A DNA stretch of 28,099 nt from Bdellovibrionales bacterium. GTDB lineage: Bacteria; Bdellovibrionota; UBA2428. Below are positions 6,985 to 15,191 of this stretch, one piece after another. Under the pieces are notes generated by a model that was not told where the DNA came from, did not search any database, and was given only the letters and a program-made list of their open reading frames with translations. Location: positions 1-28,099 of the forward strand of contig JAFEAR010000152.1 in assembly GCA_018266335.1 (NCBI GenBank), written 5' to 3'. The position numbers were made by a program, and so were the translations under genes. Every line of letters begins with the position of its first letter. Position 1 is the stretch's first letter.

Positions 6985-8595
6985 TTAGACGAAACGCTTT
7001 TTGAGCCGATCCAGCAAAGCTCGTCCCTCGGTCGACAGCAGGACCACCCATAGCAAATAAGCCCCACCCGCTAGCCCCAAACTCGCCAGCGTTGCCGCCG
7101 CAAAGGCCCCCTGCCCCCGCTGCGCCCTTAAATCCATCAGCCAGGCGGGCACGCCCAGGAGCGAAAAGGCCGACAAGCTAAAGGCGCCTAACACCGAGGC
7201 CAAGCCCGTGCGTAAAAAGCGCGGGGAGTAAACGGGAACGTCCTGCCACCTTAGGCCCAGTAACAGCACCAACATAACCACTAGGGAGCTTAGCGAGCTG
7301 CTGAGCGGAATGCCCGCATGGCCCCAGCTACGCGCCAGCACATGGTTCAGATAAGCACTCAGCCCAATGGACGCCACCGAACTCGCCGACGACACCCACA
7401 CCCGATTCAAAGCATAGTAGGCCTGCACCAACACTTTAGTCTGAATAAAAGCGACTAAGCCCAGGGCGTACGCCAACAAAGCCTGGCTCGTTTTGAGTGT
7501 GTCCTGGGCCCCGAAGCGTCCGTGTTGGTACACCAAAGCCACGATAGGTTCACGAAACACGATGAGCCCCACCGTAGCGCCCAAGGCCAAAATCCAGCTG
7601 TAGCTCAGAGCTTCGTCGAGTGTACGTACGAATTCTTTGCGCTCTCCCGCCTGAACCTGCGCAGCTAAACGTGGTAGCGCCGCGGTAGACAACGCCACGC
7701 CGAAAAGGCCCATCGGAAAATGCAGCAAGCGGAAGGAGTAATAAATCCAACTCACGCTACCGGGCTCTAAGCCCGCCGCGAAATTCATGCCGATGTAATT
7801 GGAAATTTGCACGGAAGCGACCGACACCACCGACGGCGCCATTAACCATAGAATGGCCCGAAATTCGGCGCTCCCCAGTGCCTCTCGCAGCTTGCTCGGC
7901 ACTCCAATTCCGCCCAATCCGGCCCACGGAGCAATGCCTCGCCGAAGGAGCGCAGGCCACTGAATCAGCCATTGCAAAAGACCTCCAAACAGCGTCCCCC
8001 CCGCAAAGGCCCACAGCGCAGTCACGGCACCGTAAAAGTGCCCCAACCCGAGCGCCAAACCGCCCCCGAGCACAATGCTACCAACGTTGAAGGCCGCCGA
8101 GCCCAGGGAAGGAATAAAAAAAGAACCCAGCGTGTTGAGCGTGCCCATGGCCAGAGCCGCCACCGATGCAAAATAAAGAAAGGGGGCAAAGAGCCGCAAA
8201 AGCTGAGTGGTGAGTTCTAACTTTCCGGGTTGGAGCGCAAACGCGGGCACCGTGTGCGAGGTAATCCAGGGAGCGCTCACGGCTAGCGCCAAGCACACCA
8301 AACCCACCACAAACGAAAGCGCCGTTAGCACGCGACTCACCAGCACCCGCCGCTCACCTAAATCTGGAGTGCGACTCAGCACCGTTACGAAGGCCATACT
8401 CAGCGCCCCTTCCGCAAAGAGAGCGCGGAAGAGCGAGGGAATACGAAAGGCCACTTGGTAGGCGTCCGCTAGCCACGAGGCGCCGAAGAGCGCCGCAAAC
8501 ACTTGCTCGCGCACCAAACCCAGCAGGCGACTCAGCAGCACGGCCGCGCTCATGCGGCCGGCATCTTGCGCTAGACTCGACGCTTTGGGGGACAT
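6985..8595 (-). CDS. murJ: Lipid II flippase MurJ
   Basis: Inner-membrane MOP-superfamily transporter that flips undecaprenyl-PP-MurNAc-pentapeptide-GlcNAc for peptidoglycan synthesis. Family landmarks at the N-terminus are SRLLGLVREQ (equivalent to the essential Arg24 region) and RIPSLFRALFAEGALSMAF (Arg52 region). About 13-14 hydrophobic segments follow, consistent with the family, over 536 aa. The C-terminus ends in a short basic tail. The start (ATG 8595) overlaps the stop of the upstream TPR gene as TGATG, so the two are translationally coupled. Confidence 0.97.
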   Translation of the reverse strand: MSPKASSLAQDAGRMSAAVLLSRLLGLVREQVFAALFGASWLADAYQVAFRIPSLFRALFAEGALSMAFVTVLSRTPDLGERRVLVSRVLTALSFVVGLVCLALAVSAPWITSHTVPAFALQPGKLELTTQLLRLFAPFLYFASVAALAMGTLNTLGSFFIPSLGSAAFNVGSIVLGGGLALGLGHFYGAVTALWAFAGGTLFGGLLQWLIQWPALLRRGIAPWAGLGGIGVPSKLREALGSAEFRAILWLMAPSVVSVASVQISNYIGMNFAAGLEPGSVSWIYYSFRLLHFPMGLFGVALSTAALPRLAAQVQAGERKEFVRTLDEALSYSWILALGATVGLIVFREPIVALVYQHGRFGAQDTLKTSQALLAYALGLVAFIQTKVLVQAYYALNRVWVSSASSVASIGLSAYLNHVLARSWGHAGIPLSSSLSSLVVMLVLLLGLRWQDVPVYSPRFLRTGLASVLGAFSLSAFSLLGVPAWLMDLRAQRGQGAFAAATLASLGLAGGAYLLWVVLLSTEGRALLDRLKKRFV

Positions 8596-8909
8596 CAGAA
8601 TTCGGAGTCGAGCTCTTCGAGCACCGATTCGATTTCCTCAATGGGCACTTCGTGATTGAGCCGCTTGGCCGCGGGCATACCTAAATCGCACGCATCGCGC
8701 GCGCGTTCACGCTCCCCGGCATTCAGCAAGCAACGAGCCAGAAAGGCCCAAGCAATGGCGTAGTCAGGATTTTGTGCCACCAATATTTCGAACTGCTCGG
8801 CAGCTGGCAGCCAAGACTTTTCGTCCATGAGTGCCTTGGCAAAAGAAAAACGGACGAGCTCGTTATCGGGCTCGTCCGCTAGCAAGAGTTTCCATTCGTC
8901 GGATCGCAT
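8595..8909 (-). CDS. Small TPR-like protein
   Basis: 104-aa, largely helical protein with two to three tetratricopeptide-like repeats: residues ~16-35 (NELVRFSFAKALMDEKSW), ~37-69 (PAAEQFEILVAQNPDYAIAWAFLARCLLNAG) and ~70 onward (ERERARDACDLGMPAAKR). TPRs are protein-binding scaffolds. No signal peptide or membrane segment, so cytoplasmic. It overlaps murJ by one base (TGATG) and follows the EEP nuclease gene by 11 bp. Coupling to murJ hints at an accessory role in envelope synthesis, but a specific function cannot be named. Confidence 0.8.
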   Translation of the reverse strand: MRSDEWKLLLADEPDNELVRFSFAKALMDEKSWLPAAEQFEILVAQNPDYAIAWAFLARCLLNAGERERARDACDLGMPAAKRLNHEVPIEEIESVLEELDSEF

Positions 8910-8920
8910 GCGACCCTAGA

Positions 8921-10006
8921 CTAGCGCAGAGAAAAGGTTGCGGTGATCGGGAAATGGTCCGAAGCCCCGTCCGTGCAACGGGTGCGTTTGGGTTTGCCCA
9001 TGTCCGCGTTCGGGATGTCGCAACCTTTGGGAATGCCACCGTTCTGCACGAAACGATCGTGCACAACCGTGACACTCATGTCGTCATAGTGGAAGCCGGG
9101 GACTGCACCGGATTTCAAATCAGCGCCTTCAGCGGTGAAGATATGATCCAGAGTGCTCCACGAGTGATCGGGGAAGAAGTAGTGCGTTCCGCTCTGGGAT
9201 GCCGGCAAAGCGGACATTTGAGAATCCGTAGCCAACAACATGTGCGCCGGAGCCTCGTTGAATTTGCCCAAGCTCGGTGCCATCGGCAAACCCTTCTTAA
9301 AGGGATTGCTGCTGAGCACGTCGTTAAAGTCGCCCAGCGAAATCACAAGCCGGTCCGGGTTGTTCTTAACGATGTCCGCAACTAAGTCCGCCATGGCTTT
9401 AGCTTCGTCCAAACGCCACTTGTCGCGCTCCGGTCCACCAGCTTTAGAGAGCCAGTGGTTCACAATCACGCTGATGTAGCGACCAGCCGTTGCGTTGCCC
9501 GTGTCGAGAGTCACTTCGAGCAAATCACGGCCGCATTTTTTTACGCCCTTGTTATCGATCCAATGACTGCAATCGACCTTGTGCGAAACCGAGTTCACAA
9601 TTTGAAACTTGCTCAGCAGCGCCGTACGAATGCCGCGACCATCTTGAGTTTCGGCCACCACGTAGTGGTAACCCATGTCACCCAAAGGACCTTCCACGAA
9701 GGTCTTCAGAATTTCTGGATTTTCGATTTCTTCCAAAGCAAGGACTTCGGCGTTTTCACCGTGAATCACTTCACTCAGGTTCTGCATTTTGTCGTTGAGG
9801 ATTTGTTCGGTCCATCCCTGCGCACCGCCCGCATTGAATTCGGCGTCGTCGGTATCGGGACTGTCCACGGTATCGAAGAGGTTTTCGATGTTGTAGTTCA
9901 TCGCCTTGAAGGTTTTCACCTCCTCGGCCCGCGCCACTTGTGCCATCATCGCCAGCACTAAGCCAGCTCCCGCACTTGCCTTGAGAAACGACATTCCAGT
10001 CTTCAT
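8921..10006 (-). CDS. Secreted endonuclease/exonuclease/phosphatase-family protein
   Basis: 361-aa protein with a signal peptide (about 1-27, hydrophobic core LVLAMMAQ, likely cut after ARA). The mature part has EEP (DNase I/Mg-dependent phosphohydrolase) motifs: NYNIENLFD (metal/Asn motif), LEEIEN (catalytic Glu), HW near 180, GDFND (Asp/Asn pair) and C-terminal SDHFPI (Asp-His). Likely substrates are extracellular or periplasmic nucleic acids; a sugar phosphate or lipid headgroup cannot be excluded. Two Cys pairs in the mature domain suggest disulfides. Start ATG 10006 has AGGAG seven bases upstream. An 11-bp direct repeat sits 27-43 bases upstream. Confidence 0.88.
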   Translation of the reverse strand: MKTGMSFLKASAGAGLVLAMMAQVARAEEVKTFKAMNYNIENLFDTVDSPDTDDAEFNAGGAQGWTEQILNDKMQNLSEVIHGENAEVLALEEIENPEILKTFVEGPLGDMGYHYVVAETQDGRGIRTALLSKFQIVNSVSHKVDCSHWIDNKGVKKCGRDLLEVTLDTGNATAGRYISVIVNHWLSKAGGPERDKWRLDEAKAMADLVADIVKNNPDRLVISLGDFNDVLSSNPFKKGLPMAPSLGKFNEAPAHMLLATDSQMSALPASQSGTHYFFPDHSWSTLDHIFTAEGADLKSGAVPGFHYDDMSVTVVHDRFVQNGGIPKGCDIPNADMGKPKRTRCTDGASDHFPITATFSLR

Positions 10007-10032
10007 CTTGGGCTCCTATCCGTGGAGAACAG

Positions 10033-10049
10033 TTAAGTGCAGCTTAAGT
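10033..10049 (-). promoter_or_regulatory. 11-bp-spaced direct repeat upstream of EEP nuclease
   Basis: On the minus strand ACTTAA occurs twice exactly one helical turn apart (ACTTAA-gctgc-ACTTAA); the same bases also form the inverted repeat TTAAG-tgcag-CTTAA. Direct repeats with 11-bp period are typical of OmpR/PhoB-type response regulators, but the sequence does not match the E. coli Pho box. Upstream minus-strand DNA is AT-rich with a weak -10 (GATACT, 10050-10055). Regulator unknown. Confidence 0.3.
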
Positions 10050-10087
10050 ATCAAATAAGATTTTCTTTAGCAAACACTTTCCCGAGA

Positions 10088-10648
10088 CTACGGACGCTCT
10101 GCGCCACCGGGGAGAAGCAAGACAGGATCTAAAGGATCGGATCCTTTACGAATTTCGAAGTGCAAATGGGGTCCCTGGACCCGCCCCGTCCGGCCCGAAC
10201 GCCCTAGCTGCTGCCCTACATCTACCCGCTGCCCCAGCTTCGCCATGACCTTGGAGAGGTGCGCATAAATGGTGCTCCACCCCAGACCGTGATCCACCAC
10301 CACCATCAGCCCGTAACCCTTCATGCGTCCCGCGTGAATGACATTCCCGGCTGCAGAGGCGAAGACGGGCGTCCCCACGGAGGCGCGTAAATCGAGTCCC
10401 TCATGAAGACGTTTTTTTCTCCATCCGTAAAACTGAATCACGACGGGACTCTGCAACGGCCAGCGAAAGGCCGGGTGCGTGCCCTCCATGGTGACGGCCG
10501 GTGGAGTGGTGACCCCAATTTGTACCTTGGGCTCCGATTCCGAAACTGCCGTGGGTGCAGAATCTGCCTTGCGCGGTTGCGAACTACAGGCCCCGAGCAA
10601 AAGGGGCCCCACGCAGAACCAGAGTCGATGTCGCAGGTAAAGCGGCAT
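10088..10648 (-). CDS. M23 (LytM-type) peptidase lipoprotein
   Basis: 186-aa lipoprotein: hydrophobic signal ending in lipobox LLGAC with the lipidated Cys at 21, then a Ser/Pro/Glu-rich linker and an M23 zinc endopeptidase domain (about 62-178). All metal and catalytic residues are present: H82 and D86 (HEGLD), H130 in YAHLS, and H161/H163 in HLHFE. It should therefore cut peptidoglycan cross-bridges, unlike the inactive NlpD/EnvC activators. It lies three bases after surE; a surE-M23 lipoprotein neighbourhood recalls E. coli surE-pcm-nlpD. C20-S22-S23 after the lipid Cys does not indicate inner-membrane retention, so the outer membrane is likely. Confidence 0.9.
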   Translation of the reverse strand: MPLYLRHRLWFCVGPLLLGACSSQPRKADSAPTAVSESEPKVQIGVTTPPAVTMEGTHPAFRWPLQSPVVIQFYGWRKKRLHEGLDLRASVGTPVFASAAGNVIHAGRMKGYGLMVVVDHGLGWSTIYAHLSKVMAKLGQRVDVGQQLGRSGRTGRVQGPHLHFEIRKGSDPLDPVLLLPGGAERP

Positions 10649-10651
10649 CCG

Positions 10652-11548
10652 TTACTCGGCGGCGACGCCGTCTTTCTTCGCTTTCTTTTTGGACCGGTTC
10701 CTGGCGGGGGCCTTGGCTTTAGTTTTACCTTTGCCTTTGGACTTGAGGTGCGCGGGCAAAATATCCCACTGACTCATGCTCGCCATGATTTCGTACTGAG
10801 TGATGTCCAACCGGCATGGGGTGATAGAAATATAATCTTGATCGAGCACTTCGCAGTCCGACCCTTCGATAGGGCGGAAGCCGGCGTAAGTGCCCCCCAG
10901 CCAGTAGTAAGGCTTATTGCGGTTATCGAATTTCTCGGTGATTTTGTCGGTATAAATCCGAAAACCCTGCCGAGCGACTTTCGTGCCTTTGATCTTGTTA
11001 AAGGGAACGTTGGGAAAGTTTACGTTGAGCATGGCGTTCGTAGGCAAACCGTTCTTAAGGACTTGTTTCACTAGACCCACGATGTACTCGGCGCAGTCTT
11101 CAAAGTTCGCCTTAGGTTGGGCACCCACTTCAAAGTGATAATCGAGCGAGGTAGCGATGGCCGGAATATTCATAACCGCGCCTTCGCGCGCGGCCGCTAC
11201 GGTGCCCGAGTAATAAATGTCATTGCCCACGTTCACGCCATTGTTAATGCCCGTAACAATGATGTCCGGATTGCACTTCAAAACCTGACGGATTCCTAGG
11301 TACACACAATCGGCGGGAGTGCCCCTCGTCGCCCATTGATCGCGACCAGGCTCACTCGCCACCTTAAAGAGCCGCACGGGTTTGTGCAGCGTGAGGGCAT
11401 GACCCATGGTGGACTGCTCGCGCTCGGGAGCCACGACAGTTACGTGCCCCACTTTCATGAGCGCTTTGCTCAGCGCCTGAATGCCAGGACTCGACACACC
11501 ATCATCGTTCGAAACGAGAATTTGAATTTTCTTTTTTTGCATACTCAT
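10652..11548 (-). CDS. surE: 5'-nucleotidase SurE
   Basis: Metal-dependent nucleoside monophosphatase of the SurE family, linked to stationary-phase survival. Key segments: ILVSNDDGVSSPGI (metal-binding Asp15-Asp16), PEREQSTMGHALT, TGINNGVNVGNDIYYSGTVAAAREGA (metal-binding Asn and active site). Beyond the core (~265 aa) is a lysine-rich tail (KSKGKGKTKAKAPARNRSKKKAKK), which might bind nucleic acid or acidic surfaces. Start ATG 11548 is chosen because GGAG lies five bases upstream and it overlaps the preceding gene's stop as ATGA; GTG 11554 and ATG 11542 are alternatives. Confidence 0.96.
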   Translation of the reverse strand: MSMQKKKIQILVSNDDGVSSPGIQALSKALMKVGHVTVVAPEREQSTMGHALTLHKPVRLFKVASEPGRDQWATRGTPADCVYLGIRQVLKCNPDIIVTGINNGVNVGNDIYYSGTVAAAREGAVMNIPAIATSLDYHFEVGAQPKANFEDCAEYIVGLVKQVLKNGLPTNAMLNVNFPNVPFNKIKGTKVARQGFRIYTDKITEKFDNRNKPYYWLGGTYAGFRPIEGSDCEVLDQDYISITPCRLDITQYEIMASMSQWDILPAHLKSKGKGKTKAKAPARNRSKKKAKKDGVAAE

Positions 11549-11793
11549 TTCCACTCCGTTCCCGTAGAATTTTCAGGCGCAGCGGTCGGAGCTGCAGTCG
11601 GTTGGGTTACTTCTGCAGGAGGAGGAGGCGGTGTAACGGCGGCCTTCACTTCGGGTGCAGCGGGCACAATCACTCCCGGCATGTGCGATGTATCGGGATG
11701 ACCCGAGAGGCGAGCCCACCAACCTACCATGGCAACAAAAACCACGAACACCAGACTATGAAAGAGCGAATTAGAGTTGGACTCTGACTTCAT
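11545..11793 (-). CDS. Small proline-rich membrane protein
   Basis: 82-aa protein with one transmembrane segment (about residues 10-28, LFHSLVFVVFVAMVGWWARL) followed by a Pro/Ala/Thr-rich tail (about 40-80) that is probably periplasmic. It may act as a short anchored stalk. Its stop overlaps surE's start (ATGA, 11545-11548), so it is the first gene of a surE-M23 operon. It diverges from rnr, with an 88-bp shared upstream region. No known family recognised; the tight coupling and clear topology support a real gene. Confidence 0.75.
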   Translation of the reverse strand: MKSESNSNSLFHSLVFVVFVAMVGWWARLSGHPDTSHMPGVIVPAAPEVKAAVTPPPPPAEVTQPTAAPTAAPENSTGTEWK

Positions 11794-11881
11794 GGTTATA
11801 CGTTAGAGCTTCCTCGGCATTTACGCCACAACGCCGGGCAGCATCTTTGACTTAATCTCGCGCTAAGGGCACGATCCTAGA

Positions 11882-14206
11882 ATGAGAAGTCGCAACCGCA
11901 GCCGTTCCGCGCGATCCGAAACTAAGAAATCCTCCGGCGGACAGCAGCAGGGCCCCCGAGGCCAAACGCGCTCCGGCCGATCGGCAGCCAAGGGTCACCA
12001 ACAAGCCAAAGGCTCTAAAGCGGGCCCCAGTATGCCCGCCAGTGGCAATCGTCCGGCCCTCGAGCGTGGCGGGCGAAAAAATTCAGAACAACGTCACGAT
12101 CGGCGCGAGACGCGCGCCCAACTCCGCGGCGAGAAAAAACAATTCGAAGGCCGCGCGCTTGCGCCGGCGCCCTCCGCCCGCCCGCCCCAATCCACACCTT
12201 CACCGAGTTCTTCAGCACCACTCAAGCCGTTCGTGCCCAACTTGGAACTCGCCTCGCTGCCCGGAAAAATCATTCAGGGCCGCGTAGATATTCATCCGGA
12301 TGGTTTTGGATTTCTGATCGCGAAGGATCCGAAAATTCCCAACCTGTACATCGGCGAAGAAAACCTTAAGAACGTCATGCACCGGGACGAAGTGATGGCC
12401 CGCGTGGAAAAAAGTTTTGAGGGCGGAACTAAATTACGCGGAACCGTGATTTCCATCGCTCGCCGCGCGCAAAAAGAATTTCTGGGCGTTTACCGTCCCT
12501 TTAAGGGCGGAGCACTCATCGTTCCCCTCGAGGCCCGCGACCGCAAACACTCCTTCCGCCTAGCCGGCACGCCCCCGGCCGATGCGAACATCAAAGCGGG
12601 CACCGCCGTGCTCTGCAAAGTGCTCAGTTACCCGGACAAGGGCCAGGGCAGCGCCGAAATCGTGAGCGTGCTGGAAGATCCCGCCGCTCCCTCCAATGAC
12701 ACGCTTCGCGTGCTCCTCGAGGCCGGTTGGCCACGGGAATTTTCGCGCGTCGCCCTGGGCGAAGCCGAAGGCGCCGCCCAAGGTTGGCAGCAACGTTTGC
12801 TTCCGCGCCGCAAAGATATCCGCCACCTTCCGCTCGTCACTATCGACGGACGCGACGCCAAGGACTTCGACGACGCTGTGTGCGCCAAAGCCGAAGGCAG
12901 CAACATTCGTCTATGGGTTGCTATTGCGGATGTTTCGCTCTTCGTAAAGCCAGGCACCGCACTGGACGACGAGGCCTTCGGACGCTCCACGAGCGTGTAC
13001 TTTCCCGATCACGTCGTGCCCATGCTTCCCGAAGTGCTCAGCAACGGCGTGTGCTCGCTGAACCCGCACGAAGACCGCGCCTGCCTGGTGGCCGAAATGG
13101 TCATCAATGCGCAGGGACAGTGCATGAACTATGAATTCTACGAAGGGCTCATGCAAAGCCAACGCCGCATGACCTACGAGGACATGCAGGCCTTCATTGA
13201 GGATGCCAGCTGGGCGCGCGAGGAACTTACACCCATTCAGAAGGACAACCTCACCACCCTCGTGGACGTTTACCGCCGCCTACGCAAAGCCAAGGAACGT
13301 CGCGGTGCCATTGACCTCGAAATTCCCGAAGCCAAAGTGAGCATGAATCGCGATGGCACCATTTTGGACATTCAGCCCCGCGAACGCCTCGAAGCCCACC
13401 GACTCATTGAGGAGTGCATGCTCATTGCCAACGGCGCCGCCGCCCAGTTTTTGGAGGCCCACGGCGAAGGCGTGTACCGCATTCACGAACAACCCGACCC
13501 CAAACGCGTAGAAGATTTGCGCAAGTTCGTTGCCCTTGCCGGCTTCGACGTTAAAGATCTTGAACAACCCGGCGACTTCGCCGCGCTCATGGGCCGCGTA
13601 AGCCGCGAGCTCGGTAAGGACGACCCCACGGGCCGCGCTATTTCCACGCTCGTGCTGCGTTCGCTCAAACAAGCTCGCTACTCCACCGTGCGCGTGGGCC
13701 ACTTTGCTCTCGCTACGGACGACTACACGCACTTCACCTCGCCCATTCGTCGCTACCCCGACCTCATGGTGCATCGCTTGATCAAGCAGGGCCTCAAGTA
13801 CGAAGCCGCCATCGTGCCGCGCGGACTAGAGCTTGAATCGGCCTGCCAGCATTGCAGCGACCAAGAGCGCGCCGCCATGGACTGCGAACGCAAACTCATC
13901 GACACCAAGAAGTGCCGTTACATGGAGCACCACCTGGGCGAAGAGTTCGACGCGTGGATCAGCGGCGTCACCGAAAAAGGAATGTTCTGCCAAATCGACG
14001 GCCACTTCGTGGACGGACTCATCAACGCCGAAGGCATCTACCGCGCCGTGAAGCACCGCTTCGATCCCGAGCTGCTCTCGTACGTGGGGCCCGGCAAGTC
14101 ACGCATTGGCCTGGGCACACGCGTGCGCGTGATGCTCGCCGCCGTAGACGTGGCTTCGCGCAAGATTGACTTTGGCTTGGTCGAGATTCTCTCCAAGCCG
14201 AATTAA
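11882..14206 (+). CDS. rnr: Ribonuclease R
   Basis: 3'-5' processive exoribonuclease degrading structured RNA. After an unusually basic, low-complexity N-terminal extension (about 1-125: RS-, QG- and K-rich) come an OB/cold-shock domain (GKIIQGRVDIHPDGFGFLIAKD, from ~130), a second CSD-like part, the RNB catalytic core with TIDGRDAKDFDDAV (around 320-334, catalytic Asp cluster) and HFTSPIRRYPDLMVHRL, and a C-terminal S1 domain (EEFDAWISGVTEKGMFCQ). Length 774 aa fits RNase R. The extension might assist RNA or ribosome binding. It likely works beside RNase Y: endonucleolytic cutting, then 3' trimming. Confidence 0.97.
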   Translation: MRSRNRSRSARSETKKSSGGQQQGPRGQTRSGRSAAKGHQQAKGSKAGPSMPASGNRPALERGGRKNSEQRHDRRETRAQLRGEKKQFEGRALAPAPSARPPQSTPSPSSSAPLKPFVPNLELASLPGKIIQGRVDIHPDGFGFLIAKDPKIPNLYIGEENLKNVMHRDEVMARVEKSFEGGTKLRGTVISIARRAQKEFLGVYRPFKGGALIVPLEARDRKHSFRLAGTPPADANIKAGTAVLCKVLSYPDKGQGSAEIVSVLEDPAAPSNDTLRVLLEAGWPREFSRVALGEAEGAAQGWQQRLLPRRKDIRHLPLVTIDGRDAKDFDDAVCAKAEGSNIRLWVAIADVSLFVKPGTALDDEAFGRSTSVYFPDHVVPMLPEVLSNGVCSLNPHEDRACLVAEMVINAQGQCMNYEFYEGLMQSQRRMTYEDMQAFIEDASWAREELTPIQKDNLTTLVDVYRRLRKAKERRGAIDLEIPEAKVSMNRDGTILDIQPRERLEAHRLIEECMLIANGAAAQFLEAHGEGVYRIHEQPDPKRVEDLRKFVALAGFDVKDLEQPGDFAALMGRVSRELGKDDPTGRAISTLVLRSLKQARYSTVRVGHFALATDDYTHFTSPIRRYPDLMVHRLIKQGLKYEAAIVPRGLELESACQHCSDQERAAMDCERKLIDTKKCRYMEHHLGEEFDAWISGVTEKGMFCQIDGHFVDGLINAEGIYRAVKHRFDPELLSYVGPGKSRIGLGTRVRVMLAAVDVASRKIDFGLVEILSKPN

Positions 14207-14275
14207 GAAAGGTCGCAAAGTGAGCCGTCCCTTCATGGCCGGCGCATATCGCGAGCCCCAGCGGACTCTCGAGCA

Positions 14276-14299
14276 TTCACTATCGGCGCCGATAGTGAA
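14276..14299. promoter_or_regulatory. Perfect 24-bp palindrome
   Basis: The half-site TTCACTATCGGC is followed immediately by its exact reverse complement GCCGATAGTGAA. There is no central spacer, which favours a dimeric protein site over an RNA hairpin; no T-run follows, so it is not an intrinsic terminator. It lies 70 bases after rnr and about 130 bases before the secreted-protein gene at 14432. No other copy was seen in the window. The binding protein is unknown. Confidence 0.7.
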
Positions 14300-14388
14300 G
14301 CGTCACAAATTAGAGACAAATGCACATGGGGGGAAACAACTTCTCCAAAGCACCGTCGCCACCCACGACGCACTAGCCCTTCCCGCCG

Positions 14389-14425
14389 CATCCTCCCGAT
14401 GTTAAAAATAAACATTGGGAGGATG
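14389..14425 (+). promoter_or_regulatory. 15-bp hairpin covering a ribosome binding site
   Basis: CATCCTCCCGATGTT (14389-14403) pairs with AACATTGGGAGGATG (14411-14425) across a 7-base AAAAATA loop; all 15 positions pair, one as G:U. The right arm carries GGGAGG, the Shine-Dalgarno for ATG 14432, so the folded RNA would block translation. No T-run follows, so it is not a terminator. It could be an RNA thermometer, a protein or small-RNA target, or a DNA operator. Confidence 0.65.
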
Positions 14426-14431
14426 GCACGA

Positions 14432-14848
14432 ATGAAAAAAATCTTTTTATCTCTACTGGGTCTGGCAGGAGCGGCGCACGCCGCGAACATCGAAGGCGCC
14501 TGGAGCACGGGCTGCACCACCTACCAGAGTCGCTCGGACTCGGCGATTTTTCGCGAAGTTTTTCAGAACGGCCAATGGACCGACATCATGGACTACTACG
14601 AAGATTCGTTCTGCCAAAAATTCCAAACCCGCTACCAAACCACGAGTGATTACACGACCAAGGACTTCACCAACGAGGTGCGCGCGCTGGATTATGTGGA
14701 TGGCGGCGGCAACCTGCACTACTCAGCCTACCGCATAGAATCTGTGAATGGCACCGACCAGCTCTACCTCTCGAGCACCAGCTCGAGCCAAGAATCCGAT
14801 CGCCCCACCGAAGCCAACGCCGGCCCGCTCGTCCGCGTGGCGAATTAA
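14432..14848 (+). CDS. Small secreted protein, unknown function
   Basis: 138-aa exported protein: signal peptide MKKIFLSLLGLAGAAHA (cut after residue 17), then a mature domain of about 120 residues rich in Tyr, Ser, Thr and Asp. Two Cys in the mature part (STGC and DSFC) could form a disulfide. The layout GAWSTGC...F-NGQWTD...YED-FC...YQT looks like a small beta-rich periplasmic/extracellular fold, but I recognise no family. The start at 14432 fits the signal peptide; ATG 14399 and 14423 are in frame but fall inside the hairpin. Its expression is likely controlled by the hairpin that hides its GGGAGG. Confidence 0.8.
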   Translation: MKKIFLSLLGLAGAAHAANIEGAWSTGCTTYQSRSDSAIFREVFQNGQWTDIMDYYEDSFCQKFQTRYQTTSDYTTKDFTNEVRALDYVDGGGNLHYSAYRIESVNGTDQLYLSSTSSSQESDRPTEANAGPLVRVAN

Positions 14849-14883
14849 CTAGTTTTAACATCTACGAAATGTGAGTAGCGCGC

Positions 14884-14919
14884 GCCAGCAGGGCGGAGCA
14901 GCTGGCCTAAGCGATTTTT
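14884..14919 (+). terminator. Weak terminator candidate
   Basis: GCCAGC (14884-14889) pairs with GCTGGC (14901-14906) across an 11-base loop; TTTTT follows at 14915-14919, eight bases after the stem. It lies between the convergent secreted-protein gene and rpoZ. The large loop and delayed T-run make this a weak call. Confidence 0.3.
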
Positions 14920-14922
14920 AGA

Positions 14923-15171
14923 TTAGCGCTGATCGGGCGGAAGATCTGCGGCGGGAGCTTGGTCCACGTCCACAACTTCCCAGCCATCGGGAAGACGGCA
15001 ACGACGCTCGGCGATTTCACGCAGCGAGATAACGGCGGGTTTGTTGTTGGGGGCGTCAACCTGCGCTTTAGAACCCTTCATCAACTGCTTGGTGCGACGA
15101 GCAGCCAAGTGAACAAGAGCAAAGCGATTAGGAACCTGGGTGAGACAGTCTTCTACGGTTACGCGCGCCAT
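14923..15171 (-). CDS. rpoZ: RNA polymerase omega subunit
   Basis: 82-aa omega subunit, which helps beta' folding and core assembly and can carry a ppGpp site. The N-terminus [20 protein letters not shown] continuing [10 protein letters not shown] matches the family's [23 protein letters not shown] signature; [11 protein letters not shown] is the second conserved block. The C-terminal ~20 residues are acidic and variable, as usual. It follows the upstream membrane protein by 20 bp and is probably co-transcribed with it. Its usual partners spoT and gmk are not adjacent here. Confidence 0.95.
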   Translation of the reverse strand: MARVTVEDCLTQVPNRFALVHLAARRTKQLMKGSKAQVDAPNNKPAVISLREIAERRCRLPDGWEVVDVDQAPAADLPPDQR

Positions 15172-15191
15172 GGGGAGTACCTAACCGGTAT

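Noticed and set aside
14220..14405. Possible 61-aa ORF starting at GTG 14220 after an AAAGG
   Set aside because: No family-like pattern, it runs through the 24-bp palindrome and ends at the hairpin; composition looks non-coding.
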